Below are positions 21,428-33,198 of a stretch of DNA of 64,000 bases, piece by piece. The stretch lies in assembly GCA_015501585.1 (NCBI GenBank), contig JADNRY010000076.1:1-64000 (forward strand), written 5' to 3'. Numbering within the stretch: position 1 is the stretch's first letter; every line of letters starts with the position of its first letter. The notes under the pieces were generated by a model, which worked only from the letters and a program-made list of their open reading frames with translations, was not told the DNA's origin and made no database searches. The position numbers and the translations under genes are program-made. Source of the DNA: Rhodocollybia butyracea (lineage: Eukaryota; Basidiomycota; Agaricomycetes; Agaricales; Omphalotaceae).

Positions 21428-22574
21428 ATGTCTTTCACTTCTACCACTTCCAACCCATCTTTCAAAGTTCTTACCAAGGACAACTACAATGATTGGGTTG
21501 GTAATATGAAGGCATCTCTGATGTCTCAAGGTTTATGGAGACTAGTATCTGGCAAAGAGGCTAAGCCCTCAGATCCAGCTCTGTTGGACAAGTGGGAAAT
21601 TAAAGCTGAAAAGGCTGCTGGATTGATTTTTCTTGCTGTCAGCTCGCCTCAGCAGGTGCCTATTAAGGCATACCAAGAGGATCCCATTGCTATGTGGAGC
21701 ATTCTAGAGAAACAGCATGTGTCAAAGAAGCCTGGTGCTAGGTTTAATGCCTACAATGCACTCTTCACTATCACAAAGCTGGCTGATGAATCTCTCATGG
21801 ACATGGCCTCTAGAGTGGAAGCTGCTATGGCTGACATTCAAAACCTTCGACCCACTGCTGCTCCTATTGTCTCTGGATCCACTGGCTTTACATTGGACTC
21901 ACTTGACTCTGAGCTTCAATCTATGGCTCTCATTCGTGCACTCCCTGAGGAGTATAAACATCTATCATCCAACCTGCTTATGCAGGACAATCTAGACAAA
22001 GACATGATTCTTGCTGCTTTCCTTGCTGAACAGCAGAATCAAGCTCATGCTGAGCAGTCTGTCAATCGAGCGCAAGCAGCACAGTCTGCACAACAGAAGA
22101 AAAAGGGTGGCAATAGTAGATATCCCCCTGTTAGGAATGGAGATCCTAAAAACTTCTGCAGCCATTGTGGTGCAAAGGCGCTCCACTGGCCTGAGGATTG
22201 TCCTAACAATCCTTACAACAAGAAAAAAGGCATCAAGGCCAATAAGGCCAAGGTTACAGAGGTGGAGGAATCTGAAGGAATGTCGGAAAATGCTGGCTCT
22301 GCTAGTGCAAGTACTCTTAATGGACTATCTTCTTCACATTTTGCTGATACTTTGGAATGGAATACAGACACAGGCGCCACTTCTCATATGACACCTCATA
22401 AACACTGGATTCGAAACTACACTCCTCACAGAGTGCCTATTCGTCTTGCAGATCATAATGTAGTGTATTCAGAGGGGATGGGCGACGTTTTATTTACTCC
22501 TATTGTTGATGGCAAAGAAGTTAGACAAGTTTTATTTTCTCGAGTTTTACATGTACCGGCTCTTAATAACAATC
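21428..22574 (+). pseudogene. Copia gag and protease
   Basis: Translation begins at MSFTSTTSNPSF. The UBN2-type gag domain covers about residues 10-220. A zinc knuckle follows (CSHCGAKALHWPEDC, spaced CX2CX5HX4C). The protease site is DTGATSHMT near 22368. The frame is open up to VPALNNNL, where a tRNA-bearing unit inserts at 22575 and adds an early stop. An open frame also extends upstream into the LTR, but that part is not gag. Confidence 0.9.
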
Positions 22575-22869
22575 TGTTGGATGACATAATCTGACACACA
22601 TATGACTTGTCAAGTGTGTATCCAAAATGATCTCCATTATAAAGGCATGATGTGAGACCTTACTTGGGGCATTCCTAGTAGATGTGAGACCTTTCCAGTT
22701 GGGCATTCTGTAAGAACCTTTGGAGAGGCTCTGGCACTTAAGAGATACAAGTTCATAGTTGATAACCATGGCCAGATAGCTCAGTTGGTTAGAGCATCTT
22801 GGGATTTCACCAGAAGGTCCTGGGTTCAATCCCCAGTCTGGACACTTTGTATAAATCATGACTTTAACA
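22575..22869 (+). mobile_element. tRNA-bearing LTR-like unit, type A, TSD CAATC
   Basis: The 295-bp unit begins TGTTGGATGACATAATC and ends GACTTTAACA. The flanks are CAATC at 22570-22574 and 22870-22874. Removing it with one CAATC rejoins the Copia frame exactly (NNL then LSV), so the insertion postdates the Copia element. The tRNA-like body is at 22770-22844, 25 bp from the 3' end. Confidence 0.93.
22770..22844 (+). tRNA. tRNA-like gene inside type A unit
   Basis: Starting at GGCCAGATAGC, it has A and B boxes and D and T arms as in the copy at 7103-7177. The anticodon-arm reads TCTTGGGATTTCACCAGA. No run of four T follows within 20 bp, so a Pol III terminator is not obvious. Confidence 0.65.
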
Positions 22870-22874
22870 CAATC

Positions 22875-23682
22875 TCCTCTCAGTTCTTTACTTGACCAAG
22901 CATAAAGGTTTTACTGTACAAATTCTTAGAGATACTATGGAGTTCTCACTTAATGGTTCTGTCCTGTTCACTGCATCAGTTAATAATAAATCGGTTGGTT
23001 ACCTTAATGGACACACTATTAGTACAGTAGCTGAGTTTGCAAATGTCGGTTCAACTCTACCTCTTGACCTTGAGCTGTGGCATAGACGCTTCTTTCACTA
23101 CAATCTGAGTGATGTTAGCAAGCTGTCTAGAAATGGTATGGTTGAGGGCTTTAAACTCGATTCTAGTGCAAAGCCAGACCCAGTATGTGAACCATGTCTT
23201 GGTGAAAGATGCATGCCAATCCCTTTCCTAGTAGTGATACTCGTGCTGGTGAAGTTCTCGAACTTGTTCATATGGATGTACATGATACTGGTGTTGTTTC
23301 GCCTTCTGGCTACCGCTATTGGATCCCCTTTATATGCGACAAATCACGCTTCAGAGCAGTTGCACTACTCAAAAAGAAGAGTGAAGCATTTGGTGCATTC
23401 AAGCAGTTTAAGGCCTGGGCGGAAAACTCTACTGGTAAAAAGATCAAGGTGATCCGTCATGACAAAGGTGGCAAGTTTATATCCAAAGAAATGGAACAGT
23501 TCTTGAAAGACAAGGGGATTGAGGTGCAGAGAACAGCCCGGAATCGACCTCAGCAGAATGGAGTTGCTGAACGGCTTAACCGGACATTGGCTGAATTACT
23601 GACTGCTATGCTACTGGAATCGGGTTTACCAAAGACATTTTGGGCTGAATGCCTGGCTGCGCTTGTTTATGTGCTTAATTGA
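22875..23682 (+). pseudogene. Copia integrase, frameshifted
   Basis: A GAG-pre-integrase zinc site (LWHRRFFHYN...CEPCLGE) runs in the first frame to about 23205. A 1-bp deletion there shifts the frame to MHANPFPSSDTRAGE. The core has the DDE residues in MDVHDTG, RHDKGGKF and NGVAERLN. It ends at a TGA (23680-23682) that interrupts VLN and CPTSAVPGVTPFEVW; a single C-to-T change of CGA would explain it. The frame continues open after the stop. Confidence 0.9.
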
Positions 23683-25884
23683 TGCCCAACGTCTGCTGTC
23701 CCAGGTGTCACTCCTTTTGAAGTCTGGTATAAAGTCAAGCCAAAGGTTGACAACTTGCGTGTCTGGGGATGCATTGTGTATGTTCATGTTCAAAAGGACA
23801 AGCGGCCACATTTTGGTTCACACATGGAAAAGTGTGTGTTCATTGGGTATCCTGAGGGAGTTAAAGGCTGGAAGTTCTGGAATCCGGTCACTAAAAAGGT
23901 CATTATCAGCGAACGTGCAGAATTTGATGAAAGATTCATGTATGGATCCAAGTCACCTAATCAGCCTACCCTTCGTCGAGACTACATTCCTGTGACTCCT
24001 CCGGAACCATCTGCTACTCCCAATCCATCTAGTACCTCTAATGATATATTCACACCTCCTGCTTTTTCTGATGAATCGGACTCTGAACCTGCCTCTGCTG
24101 ATGAAGATGATGTGCCTCCCCTTAATGCACCTCCTGCTCTTGCTCCCACCCCAGAACCCGAAATACCTGTGACTGACGAGGATGAATCTGATGAGCAACC
24201 CATTGCTGTACGTCGCCCTGCGCGTGCTCGTAAACCTCCTGGTAGATGGTGGGAAGTCAAACCTGCTTCTAAGGGCAATGCCCATAATGAGTCTGATGAA
24301 TACAATGGAGATGTAGAGGAACATGGACATGCTGCTAACGGTGTAGAACCTCGAAATTATCGAGACGCTATGCGCAGTCCAGAAGCCTTTAAGTGGGAAG
24401 AAGCAATGGACGATGAGATTGCTGCTCATCTGGCTAATCAGACTTGGGAAATTGTTGACTTGCCACCAGGAGAGAAAGCTATTGGGTCGACTTGGGTATA
24501 CCGTATTAAGCACAAGGCTGATGGCTCTATTGAACGCTTCAAAGCACGCTTGTGTGCTCAAGGCTTCAGCCAAAGACCTGGATTCGACTATCTCGAAACC
24601 TATGCTTCAACTCTCCGCTGGTCCTCATTACGCATTGTACTTGCTCTTGCTGCTATTGATGATATGGAGCTTCGCTCTGTTGACATCTCACATGCGTTTA
24701 TTAATTCTGACATTGACACAACTATCTACATGAGACAGCCCGAGGGTTTCAAGCAAGGTGGACCAGAGAAAGTTTGCAGGCTAAACAAGTCCCTTTATGG
24801 GTTAAAGCAGTCGCCCCGTCTTTGGAGTGAGAAACTCTGTGGTGTGTTAGCCAAGTTGGGCTTCAACCGCCTGGAGTCTGATCCATGTGTTTATCTATTT
24901 AAACGCGGTAACCTTAAAGTGATTGTTCCAGTTTGGGTAGACGATATCACTCTTGCTTGTAAAGACTCTGGTGTTATAGATCAATTTGTCCATGATCTAG
25001 AGAAAGAACTTAAACTCCGTGACTTGGGCAGTACCGACTTCTTACTTGGCATGGGAATCAGACGAGACCGCCAGAACCGAAAACTATATCTTAATGCCCG
25101 GCAATACATCCTCCGTAAACTCGATGAATTTGGCATGACTGATTCCAAGCCTGTGGGCACTCCCATGAATCCCACTGTGACACTCTCTAAAGCGGACTGC
25201 CCCCAAACACCAGAGGAGAAAGAAGAGATGATCAATGTCCCCTACATGTCGGCTGTTGGCTCCCTATTGTTTCTGGCCATGATCCTTCGTGTCGACACAG
25301 CTTATGCATGTGGTGTCTTGACTCGTTTCAACTCTAATCCTGGATACGCTCATTGGATTGCTGTTAAGCATTTGTGGCGTTACTTGAAAGGATCTCTTGA
25401 CTATGAGTTGGAACTAGGGCCAGATCCTGATGCCCCCGATCTGATCACAGCTATTGGTGATGCAGACTTGGGTGGCAACAAAGACAATGGGAAGTCAACA
25501 ACTGGATACATCATAAAGGTTGGATCAGGTGCTGTTAGCTGGAGTAGTAAACTACAACCTGTGGTTACTCTATCCTCTACTGAAGCCGAGTTTGTGGCTT
25601 CAAATGCGGTGGGCAAAGAAGTGTTGGCAATACGTTCTCTTCTCAATGAGCTTGGGTATAAAGTCGCTTCTCCTACCATTATCCACACCGACAACCAATC
25701 ATCCATTCAGGTTGCTAAAAACCCTGAACATCACGGCCGAATGAAGCATCTTGACAGGACTTTCTACTGGCTCAGAGAACAAGTTGTACATGGGAAGCTT
25801 ACACTCTCATATTTGCCCACTGAGGATAATCCGGCCGACCTGCTCACAAAGGCCCTTGCCAAACCAAAGGTGGAAAAGTTCTGA
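23683..25884 (+). pseudogene. Copia integrase C-terminus, RT and RNase H
   Basis: An open frame follows the nonsense codon. It holds an acidic Pro-rich linker (about 24000-24290), then RT with TWVYRIKHKADGSIERFKAR, VDISHAFINSDI, SLYGLKQSPRLW and catalytic WVDDITLA. RNase H follows with GDADLGGNKDNGKSTTGY, LSSTEAEFVAS and HTDNQSSIQVAKNPEHHGR. It ends at KPKVEKF (stop 25884), about 110 bp before the 3' LTR. This stretch has no internal lesion. I call it a pseudogene because the upstream polyprotein is broken. Confidence 0.9.
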
Positions 25885-25997
25885 TCTTTGATTGGACTTG
25901 TGAAGCCAAACCTTCCTAGTTGAAGGAAATACTATGTTGGGGGTTGTGTTAGTGATTGACTTGTGCTGGATTGCAAAAGTGTTCAATCAGGGGGTTG

Positions 25998-26493
25998 TGT
26001 TGAGTGTATATAGTGATAGAACACTTACTGCTTACATAAGCGATGTCCCACGCTCATATTCCGTCTCTAAACTATGTACTTTTATAGTAATCTTTTGTTA
26101 CCATGTTGATATCTGCCCTAGTTTACTTTTTGGCTTTCATTTGTTCAGTTTGCAAGATTATTTCTCAGTTTGAGTGGTGACTGTTGAAAATATGTATGCG
26201 CGCACAATTGTGGACACCCATTTTCACGCCTCATGCGTTTCAGTACAAATAGAACCAAACAAATACCTATTCCTTACTTAGTTAGAAAGAGTCCAAATCA
26301 ATATTCACATATCTTTGATTCAGTTCATTGTTTGCTGTCTATTGGAGTACTGAAGAACTATAAGGCTATTAGTACAACACTATAGTCGTTATACTGAGCA
26401 TAACAACGCTGTACTAAGACGGGTATCACACTGCTTGGGTTAGCTGAAGGGCGCTCCAGTGTGTTTAACTTCAACAAGGCAGTTCCTCCAACA
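25998..26493 (+). repeat. Copia 3' LTR
   Basis: It is nearly identical to the 5' LTR, with small deletions near its end (AAGGCAGTTCCTCCAACA). It is preceded by a purine-rich run, AATCAGGGGGTTG, the likely polypurine tract. Confidence 0.93.
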
Positions 26494-26655
26494 GAGGCAA
26501 GTGTTGGAGTGTAGGGTAACGAGATAGTGTGGTTGGGTAGGGTCCAGAGAGGGTTATGAGAGGTGCAGAAGCAATATAGTCTTAGCCTGTAGAATAGTTG
26601 TTTTAGTTGATTGTTCAATGGCATGAGATTGGAGAAACAGAACAAGAGCATCCAT
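26494..26655 (-). pseudogene. DIRS-like recombinase N-terminal fragment
   Basis: The minus strand encodes NNQLKQLF-type sequence in one frame and, allowing for small deletions, the same core-binding region as 15520-15625. It continues the gene at 20124-20777 across the Copia element; the join falls at the GAGGC target. A minus-strand LTR cuts it off at 26656. Confidence 0.75.
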
Positions 26656-29113
26656 TGTTGGAGGAAACTGCACTTGTTGAAGTTAAACACACTGGAGCGC
26701 CCTTCAGCTAACCCAAGCAGTGTGATACCCGTCTTAGTACAGCGTTGTTATGCTCAGTATAACACTATAGTGTTGTACTAATAGCCTTATAGTTCCTCAG
26801 TACTCCAATAGACAGCAAACAATGAACTGAATCAAAGATATGTGAATATTGATTTGGACTCTTTCTAACTGAGTAAGGAATAGGTAGTTGTTTGGTTCTA
26901 TTTGTACTGAAACGCATGAGGCGTGAAAATGGGTGTCCACAATTGTGCGCGCATAGATATTTTCAACAGTCACCACTCAAACTGAGAAAACATCTTGCAA
27001 ACTGAACAAATGAAAGCCAAAAAGTAAACTAGGGCAGATATCAACATGGTAACAAAAGATTACTATAAAAGTACATAGTTTAGAGACGGAATATGAGCGT
27101 GGGACATCGCTTATGTAAGCAGTAAGTGTTCTATCACTATATACACTCAACACAACCCCCTGATTGAACACTTTTGCAATCCAGCACAAGTCAATCACTA
27201 ACACAACCCCCCAACATAGTATTTCCTTCAACTAGGAAGGTTTGGCTTCACAAGTCCAATCAAAGATCAGAACTTTTCCACCTTTGGTTTGGCAAGGGCC
27301 TTTGTGAGCAGGTCGGCCGGATTATCCTCAGTGGGCAAATATGAGAGTGTAAGCTTCCCATGTACAACTTGTTCTCTGAGCCAGTAGAAAGTCCTGTCAA
27401 GATGCTTCATTCGGCCGTGATGTTCAGGGTTTTTAGCAACCTGAATGGATGATTGGTTGTCGGTGTGGATAATGGTAGGAGAAGCGACTTTATACCCAAG
27501 CTCATTGAGAAGAGAACGTATTGCCAACACTTCTTTGCCCACCGCATTTGAAGCCACAAACTCGGCTTCAGTAGAGGATAGAGTAACCACAGGTTGTAGT
27601 TTACTACTCCAGCTAACAGCACCTGATCCAACCTTTATGATGTATCCAGTTGTTGACTTCCCATTGTCTTTGTTGCCACCCAAGTCTGCATCACCAATAG
27701 CTGTGATCAGATCGGGGGCATCAGGATCTGGCCCTAGTTGCAACTCATAGTCAAGAGATCCTTTCAAGTAACGCCACAAATGCTTAACAGCAATCCAATG
27801 AGCGTATCCAGGATTAGAGTTGAAACGAGTCAAGACACCACAGGCATAAGCTGTGTCGACACGAAGGATCATGGCCAGAAACAATAGGGAGCCAACAGCC
27901 GACATGTAGGGGACATTGATCATCTAGATCTTCTTTCTCCTCTGGTGTTTGGGGGCAGTCCGCTTTAGAGAGTGTCACAGTGGGATTCATGGGAGTGCCC
28001 ACAGGCTTGGAATCAGTCATGCCAAATTCATCAAGTTTACGGAGGATGTATTGCCGGGCATTAAAATATAGATTTCAATTCTGGCGGTCTCGTCTGATTC
28101 CCATGCCAAGTAAGAAGTCGGTACTGCCCAAGTCACGGAGTTTAAGTTCTTTCTCTAGATCATGAACAAATTGATCTATAACACCAGAGTCTTTACAAGC
28201 AAGAGTGATATCGTCTACCCAAACTGGAACAATCACTTTAAGGTTACCGCGTTTAAATAGATAAACACATGGATCAGACTCCAGGCGGTTGAAGCCCAAC
28301 TTGGCTAACACACCACAGAGTTTCTCACTCCAAAGACGGGGCGACTGCTTTAACCCATAAAGGGACTTGTTTAGCCTGCAAACTTTCTCTGGTCCACCTT
28401 GCTTGAAACCCTCGGGCTGTCTCATGTAGATAGTTGTGTCAATGTCAGAATTAATAAACGCATGTGAGATGTCAACAGAGCGGAGCTCCATATCATCAAT
28501 AGCAGCAAGAGCGAGTACAATGCGTAATGAGGACCAGCGGAGAGTTGAAGCATAGGTTTCAAGATAGTCGAATCCAGGTCTTTGGCTGAAGCGTTGAGCA
28601 CACAAGCGTGCTTTGAAGCGTTCAATAGAGCCATCAGCCTTGTGCTTAATATGGTATACCCAAGTTGACCCAATAGCTTTCTCTCCTGGTGGCAAGTCAA
28701 CAATTTCCCAAGTCTGATTAGCCAGATGAGCAGCAATCTCATCGTCCATTGCTTCTTCCCACTTAAAGGCTTCTGGACTGCGCATAGCGTCTCGATAATT
28801 TTGAGGTTCTACACTGTTAGCAGCATGTCCATGTTCCTCTACATCTCCATTGTATTCATCAGAGTCAGCAGGCTCATTATGGGCATTGCCCTTAGAAGCA
28901 GGTTTGACTTCCCACCATCTACCAGGAGGTTTACGAGCATGCGCAGGGCGACGTACAGCAATGGGTTGCTCATCAGATTCATCCTCATCAGTCACAGGTA
29001 TTTTGGGCTCTGGGGTGGGAGCAAGAGCAGGAGGTGCATTAAGGGGAGGCACATCATCTTCATCAGAAGAGGCGGGTTCAGAGTCCGATTCATCAGAAAA
29101 AGCAGGAGGCGCT
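26656..29113 (-). mobile_element. Copia 3' half, inverted copy
   Basis: The element has a complete 3' LTR (26656-27152, 497 bp) followed by RNase H, RT and the linker, all on the minus strand. It breaks off at about 29113 inside the linker, so gag, protease and integrase are gone. With the full element it forms a palindrome: arms of about 2.45 kb separated by only 162 bp. Confidence 0.9.
27267..29052 (-). pseudogene. Copia RT-RNase H, minus copy
   Basis: RT (29052-28075) retains WVDDITLA. It ends at a TGA where the full-length copy has CGA, after RRDRQN. A 4-bp insertion near 27925 (AGATCTAGATG) causes a further frameshift before RNase H (27923-27267). RNase H itself is open to the KPKVEKF end. 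Confidence 0.9.
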
Positions 29114-29149
29114 TATTGTTCCTGTGATCCTATAGAGTCTAAGCACCTG

Positions 29150-29728
29150 GGTATATAAGGTCATGCCAAAATCCAAAATTTCCCTAAGTACCCCATCATT
29201 TTACTATTGCAATGACTTCTTGCGCCAATTCTCACGTATCCGATGACTCCAACAAGGAATTCAGGAAGGCCAAGGAAGCAGCAGCGGAAACGAAGGCTTT
29301 ACTCGAGAGGAAGGTGGCCAAGCGGGTGCGAAGAAGGAGAAAAAGAGACAGGAGGAGGCCGCAGCCACAGCAGCAGTGGAAGCCTAGCGGCTCCGTTTAT
29401 TTGTCGAAGAGCAGCAGAGGGAGGCGGAGAGGGGCTGCCAGCGGCCAAGCTGGCAGCAAGGGAAGCCAGCGAAAAGGCTGAGCGAGAGAGGAAGGCCAAG
29501 GAGAAGCGGACGGCCGAGACTCTCTGTGCGTACGAGATTGCCAAGTCCAAGGCAGCAGCGGCCGATGAAAAGGTGAGCAAGGAGAGAGAGAAAAGGATGG
29601 CGGCTGCCTTATGGCGCCAGCAGGAAGGGGAGAAGGAAAATGTTGAGTGGCCAAGTACCCCAAGTGGGTTGAAGAGGAAGAGAGCGGCACCGAAGTCGGC
29701 CACGAGGGTGAGTCTGTTTGGGACTTGA
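29150..29728 (+). pseudogene. Frameshifted Ala/Lys/Glu-rich coiled-coil gene
   Basis: A TATA-like TATATAAGG at about 29152 precedes an ATG at 29212. The first frame gives MTSCANSHVSDDSNKEFRK. A second frame then supplies GAKKEKKRQEEAAATAAVEA, and the third gives AREASEKAERERKAKEKR and ends KSATRVSLFGT at 29728. The composition is a charged coiled coil split over three frames, so at least two frameshifts are needed. It lies between the Copia fragment and the Gypsy chromodomain, on the opposite strand to both. I do not recognise a family. Confidence 0.5.
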
Positions 29729-29929
29729 AAGTTTTTTCTTTTTAAATGTGGCCAAAGCCGAAATTGGAAAAGTCGAAAAGATTTTGAAGAAAAATGATAA
29801 GAGAAGGGGTGATTGCTCAAATTGCTATCATGGCAATTGAACCCCTCCGACATCCATTGTTGGATGCTCGGAAAAGTGATGTAAAAATGAGAAAGTATAA
29901 GTACACACGCAGGACTAAGTAGGTCCGGG
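29729..29929. other. Unassigned spacer downstream of Gypsy pol
   Basis: No gene is visible. If the Gypsy element kept a 3' LTR, it should lie about here or further left, but I could not match this stretch to the putative 5' LTR at 47173-47806. Confidence 0.35.
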
Positions 29930-30219
29930 TTTGCTTGGATACCAAAGGTGGAATGCTGGAACTGGTTCATTGGCATGTAGCTTGTCAGCCGCAACCCAAG
30001 CAAACTCGTTGGTTCCTTCATAACCAGCCCATTGGATGTAGTATCAAAGAGGACAGCATTTGTATCTTCGGTTGATCTTTGAGTCGAGGATTTCCGCCAC
30101 ATTGTATTCTTCTTCACCATCAACTTTGATTGGTGGGGGAGGTGGCTGAATCCGATTCGGAATCAAAGGTTCAAGTTGTGATACATGGAAAACCGGATGG
30201 ATTCGGCGAAGGTAGTCCG
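29930..30219 (-). pseudogene. Chromovirus integrase tail and chromodomain
   Basis: The minus strand reads [20 protein letters not shown], then [17 protein letters not shown], a break, and WAGYEGTNEFAWVAADKL. These are the conserved linker and the chromodomain core of fungal chromoviruses. The chromodomain guides insertion to modified chromatin. A stop and a frameshift lie near 30050. The upstream part continues at 31017 beyond a solo LTR. Confidence 0.85.
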
Positions 30220-30606
30220 TGTTGGAGGAAACTGCACTTGTTGAAGTTAAACACACTGGAGCACCCTTCAGCTAACCCAAGCAGTGTGATACCCATCTTA
30301 GTACAGCGTTGTTATGCTCAGTATAACGACTATAGTGTTGTACTAATAGCCTTATAGTTCCTCAGTACTCCAATAGACAGCAAACAATGAACTGAATCAA
30401 AGATATGTGAATATTGATTTGGACTCTTTCTAACTAAGTAAGGAATAGGCAGTTGTTTGGTTCTATTTGTACTGAAACGCATGAGGCGTGAAAATGGGTG
30501 TCCACAATTGTGCGCGCATAGATATTTTCAACAGTCACCACTCAAACTGAGAAAATATCTTGCAAACTGAACAAATGAAAGCCAAAAAGTAAACTAGAGC
30601 AGATAT

Positions 30607-30900
30607 TGTTGGGATTAATAATCAATCCTGACACCCTGATGGAATGTTGTATGTCATGTGCAAATATCCCATCCCAAATCTATAAGGCAATATGTAAGTC
30701 CAAAGAGGCAATATGTAGGTCCGAAGATATAGATGTTGAGACAATATGGGTGTTGCACCTCTGACAGTACTTCAGGGATCTTCCATTAGCTGTAACCATG
30801 GCCAGATAGCTCAGTTGGTTAGAGCATCTTGGGATTTCACCAGAAGGTCCTGGGTTCAATCCCCAGTCTAGACACTTTGTCAGTCATTATAACTTTAACA
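30607..30900 (+). mobile_element. tRNA-bearing LTR-like unit, type B, TSD GATAT
   Basis: The 294-bp unit begins TGTTGGGATTAATAATC and ends AACTTTAACA. The flanks are GATAT at 30602-30606 and 30901-30905; one copy is the normal LTR sequence (GCAGATATCAA). Its 5' part differs from type A, but the tRNA body and 3' end are closely similar. Confidence 0.93.
30800..30874 (+). tRNA. tRNA-like gene inside type B unit
   Basis: It is the same tRNA body as in type A. A G-to-A change in the 3' acceptor strand (TCTAGACA) adds a mismatch to the acceptor stem, so this copy is less likely to be functional. Confidence 0.6.
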
Positions 30901-31016
30901 GATATCAAGATGGTAACAAAAGATTACTATAAAAGTACATAGTTTAGAGACGGAATATGAGCGTGGGACATCGCTTATGTAAGCAGTAAGTGTTCTATCA
31001 CTATATACACTCAACA

Positions 31017-32160
31017 GTCCGGGAGTTGGAGCTTATAGGAAAGGGAGCCGGAGCGCTCAAGGACCTTGAAGGGACCAAGATACTTCTCGGCAAACTTCTC
31101 AGTTGGCTGAGTAGTTTCATCTAGATTGACCATGAAATCTTGTGCAAGATGTTGATCTCGGGATGAACAGTGATGTTGGGATGATAGCCCTTGTTAGCGA
31201 AGAAGGGAGAAATGCCCGTCGAGGCATTCAGAGCGTTATTGTAAGCGAACTCAGCAATAGCCAAGAGTTTAGCCCAATTGTCCTGCTGATAGGAACAGTA
31301 GATCCGAATGTATTGCTCCAGAGTCTGATTGACTTGTTCCGTCTGTCCATCAGCCTCCGGATGATAACCCAAAGTATAGTGGAGTGTCATAGAGAGAGCT
31401 TCTCCAAGAGCTCGGAAGAATGCAGACACAAATTCGGAACCTCGGTCCAATGTAACGTGCAAGGGAACTCCATGCTTAGAGAAAACATGCAAGACGAACA
31501 ACTCGGCAAGTTGCTCGGAGGTGATAGTGTCATAAGTAGGAATAAAAATGGCTTGCTTCGAAGCGCAATCCACAATAACCAAGATGGCGGTATAGCCATC
31601 GGAGTCCGGAAGTTGTTCAATGAAATCCATAGAAATTGAATCCCAAGGTTGAGTTGGAACTGGGAGAGGTTTGAGTAGTCCGTACGGCCGATGTCGGCGA
31701 GACTTGTTTCGACTGCATACAGTGCAAGAAGAGACATAGTCCCTAACAAAGGTCTGAATCTTAGGCCAAGTGTATTGGCGTTGGATAGCCTCTATGGTCC
31801 GAAATGACCAGAGAGAGGATGATCGTGAAAGTATCATAAAACCTGAAGTCGCAGGTCGGAATTGTCGGGAACAAATATCCGATCATCTAATCATAATAGA
31901 CCATCAGAACCTAGTTTCCATTGGGAGTCGGTCGGAGCTTTTGCAAGCTCAAGACCTGTACTGACTGAGGATTGAGCAAAAGGGAAGACCGATTGGACTG
32001 GTGAAGTGAGTTGATGTCCATAACTACGGAAGCTCAGAGAGCCGGTCCTTCAAGGAAGGTAGCTCGGAGCAACATGGTCAATTGCTCATTAGTAAAGACA
32101 GGTCTGAAGCTGTGTGGATTAACTTGCGTGTAGCCATTATCCCCTCTTTTGGGTAGACGT
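31017..32160 (-). pseudogene. Chromovirus integrase
   Basis: The clearest frame is 31837-31121: YTWPKIQTFVRDYVSSC with the zinc-binding CTVCSRNK, then the DDE residues in SMDFIEQLPDS, TLDRGSEF and GQTEQVNQTL, and GYHPNITVHPEI. The C-terminus continues toward 31017 (KYLGPFKVLERSG). Upstream, 32160-31838 carries the RNase H-integrase linker with stops. The core is almost intact, but the element cannot express it. Confidence 0.9.
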
Positions 32161-33198
32161 TCAACATGAAGGCGGATTCCAAGGGTAGGGAGACTTTCTG
32201 AAGGCCTCTGCAAACAACAGATACCATCCAGGACTTGCAATGCACAATTCATCACTTTTCAGTGCACATGAATTCATTGCAAGTCCGGCGCGCCTCATCG
32301 CAGTACCGTGCGGACCTGCTATTACTGTCATAGGTACTCTATCATGTCCTTAACAAATCGCGAAAAGAATCGAAGCGCTACCTATCCTCGTTCTTCCGCG
32401 ATATCATTTTTGAAATCCAGCACTCTAACTTGGACTTTACATTTCAAGTTTTTCAGCACATGACCACCTCTGGTCAGCTGCCACTTTAGACAGATGATCA
32501 GCCAGTGTCCCTGTCGAGTTTCTAGTTCTTACAGGTGCCGGAGTTCCGAGCAGAGGCCTGTGAGAACATGATTAGAAATCTGACAAGGTCCTGTGCTTCT
32601 TTCCTTCCTTCCCCCACCATCAACTTTGCTTCTGGTGACTGGTAAGGACATCTGTCCACTCTATACAGCTCTGATAGCTCAAACATCGCCTCACAGCACC
32701 TTCTTTTGACTGCACAGACTCTAGCTTTTGCTCACAGAGTCTCAGATCAAAGGAATTGGTGCACTTTTTTACTGCTCTAACTGATCTTTCACTGAACAGA
32801 GCCCACAACACATCCATAACAGATCTATACACATCTACAGCCTCTGAAGTCGACCTAGTTGTCAGATCTTGGATATCAGGGCTCTCAGTGCGCTTAGATC
32901 GATGTTTTTTGCCTGTGTACTGTATACTGACTGATATCTGACTTAGATCTTGCTTGATCAAGTCGATTTTTCATCACCCTCCCTCCTCTCCCTCTTTCTA
33001 TCTTGATGTAACTGTACAAACCAATGTATGTTTGTTTTGTGTTTTCTTTTTCAACTCTGTTTTGTAGTATGCATTCCTTTAGTTAGTTACATGCATGTAT
33101 TCAGTACATAGCACTTCATGATCCGCTTAATTTATGGGCCTGGGGCCTGAGTTTTTGGCTAACTTATTCACTCCTGAGTGATGAAAGGCATAGGCACA
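32161..33198 (+). mobile_element. Internally deleted DIRS-like element in Gypsy pol
   Basis: It runs from TCAACATGAAGGCGGATTCC to GATGAAAGGCATAGGCACA and contains the 5' leader joined to the 3' tail. It separates the Gypsy RNase H (DSITRR, right) from the integrase linker (left). ACGT is present at 32157-32160 and again at 33199-33202; the copy at 40065-41099 shows AGTT on both sides. These may be short duplications or microhomology at the recombination site. Confidence 0.8.

Larger units (their letters stand above)
20778..26493 (+). mobile_element. Full-length Ty1/Copia retrotransposon, TSD GAGGC
   Basis: The 5.7 kb element has LTRs at 20778-21275 and 25998-26493 and the order gag, protease, integrase, RT, RNase H. 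The flanks are GAGGC at 20773-20777 and at 26494-26498. It lies inside a DIRS-like recombinase gene. The LTRs are almost identical, so insertion is recent. Three lesions disable the polyprotein: a 295-bp tRNA-bearing unit at 22575, a 1-bp deletion near 23200 and a TGA stop at 23680. All other Copia pieces in the window belong to this family. Confidence 0.95.
30220..31016 (-). mobile_element. Solo Copia LTR, TSD GTCCG, interrupted
   Basis: The LTR begins TGTTGGAGGAAACTGC and ends ACACTCAACA, with GTCCG at 30215-30219 and 31017-31021. It lies between the integrase and chromodomain of the Gypsy element. A type B tRNA-bearing unit at 30607-30900 has inserted into it, so three generations are stacked here. 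Confidence 0.93.

Noticed and set aside
29397..30123. Minus-strand frame opposite the coiled-coil gene as a Gypsy gene extension
   Set aside because: Only the part above about 29930 matches chromodomain sequence, and in a different frame; the rest is a shadow.
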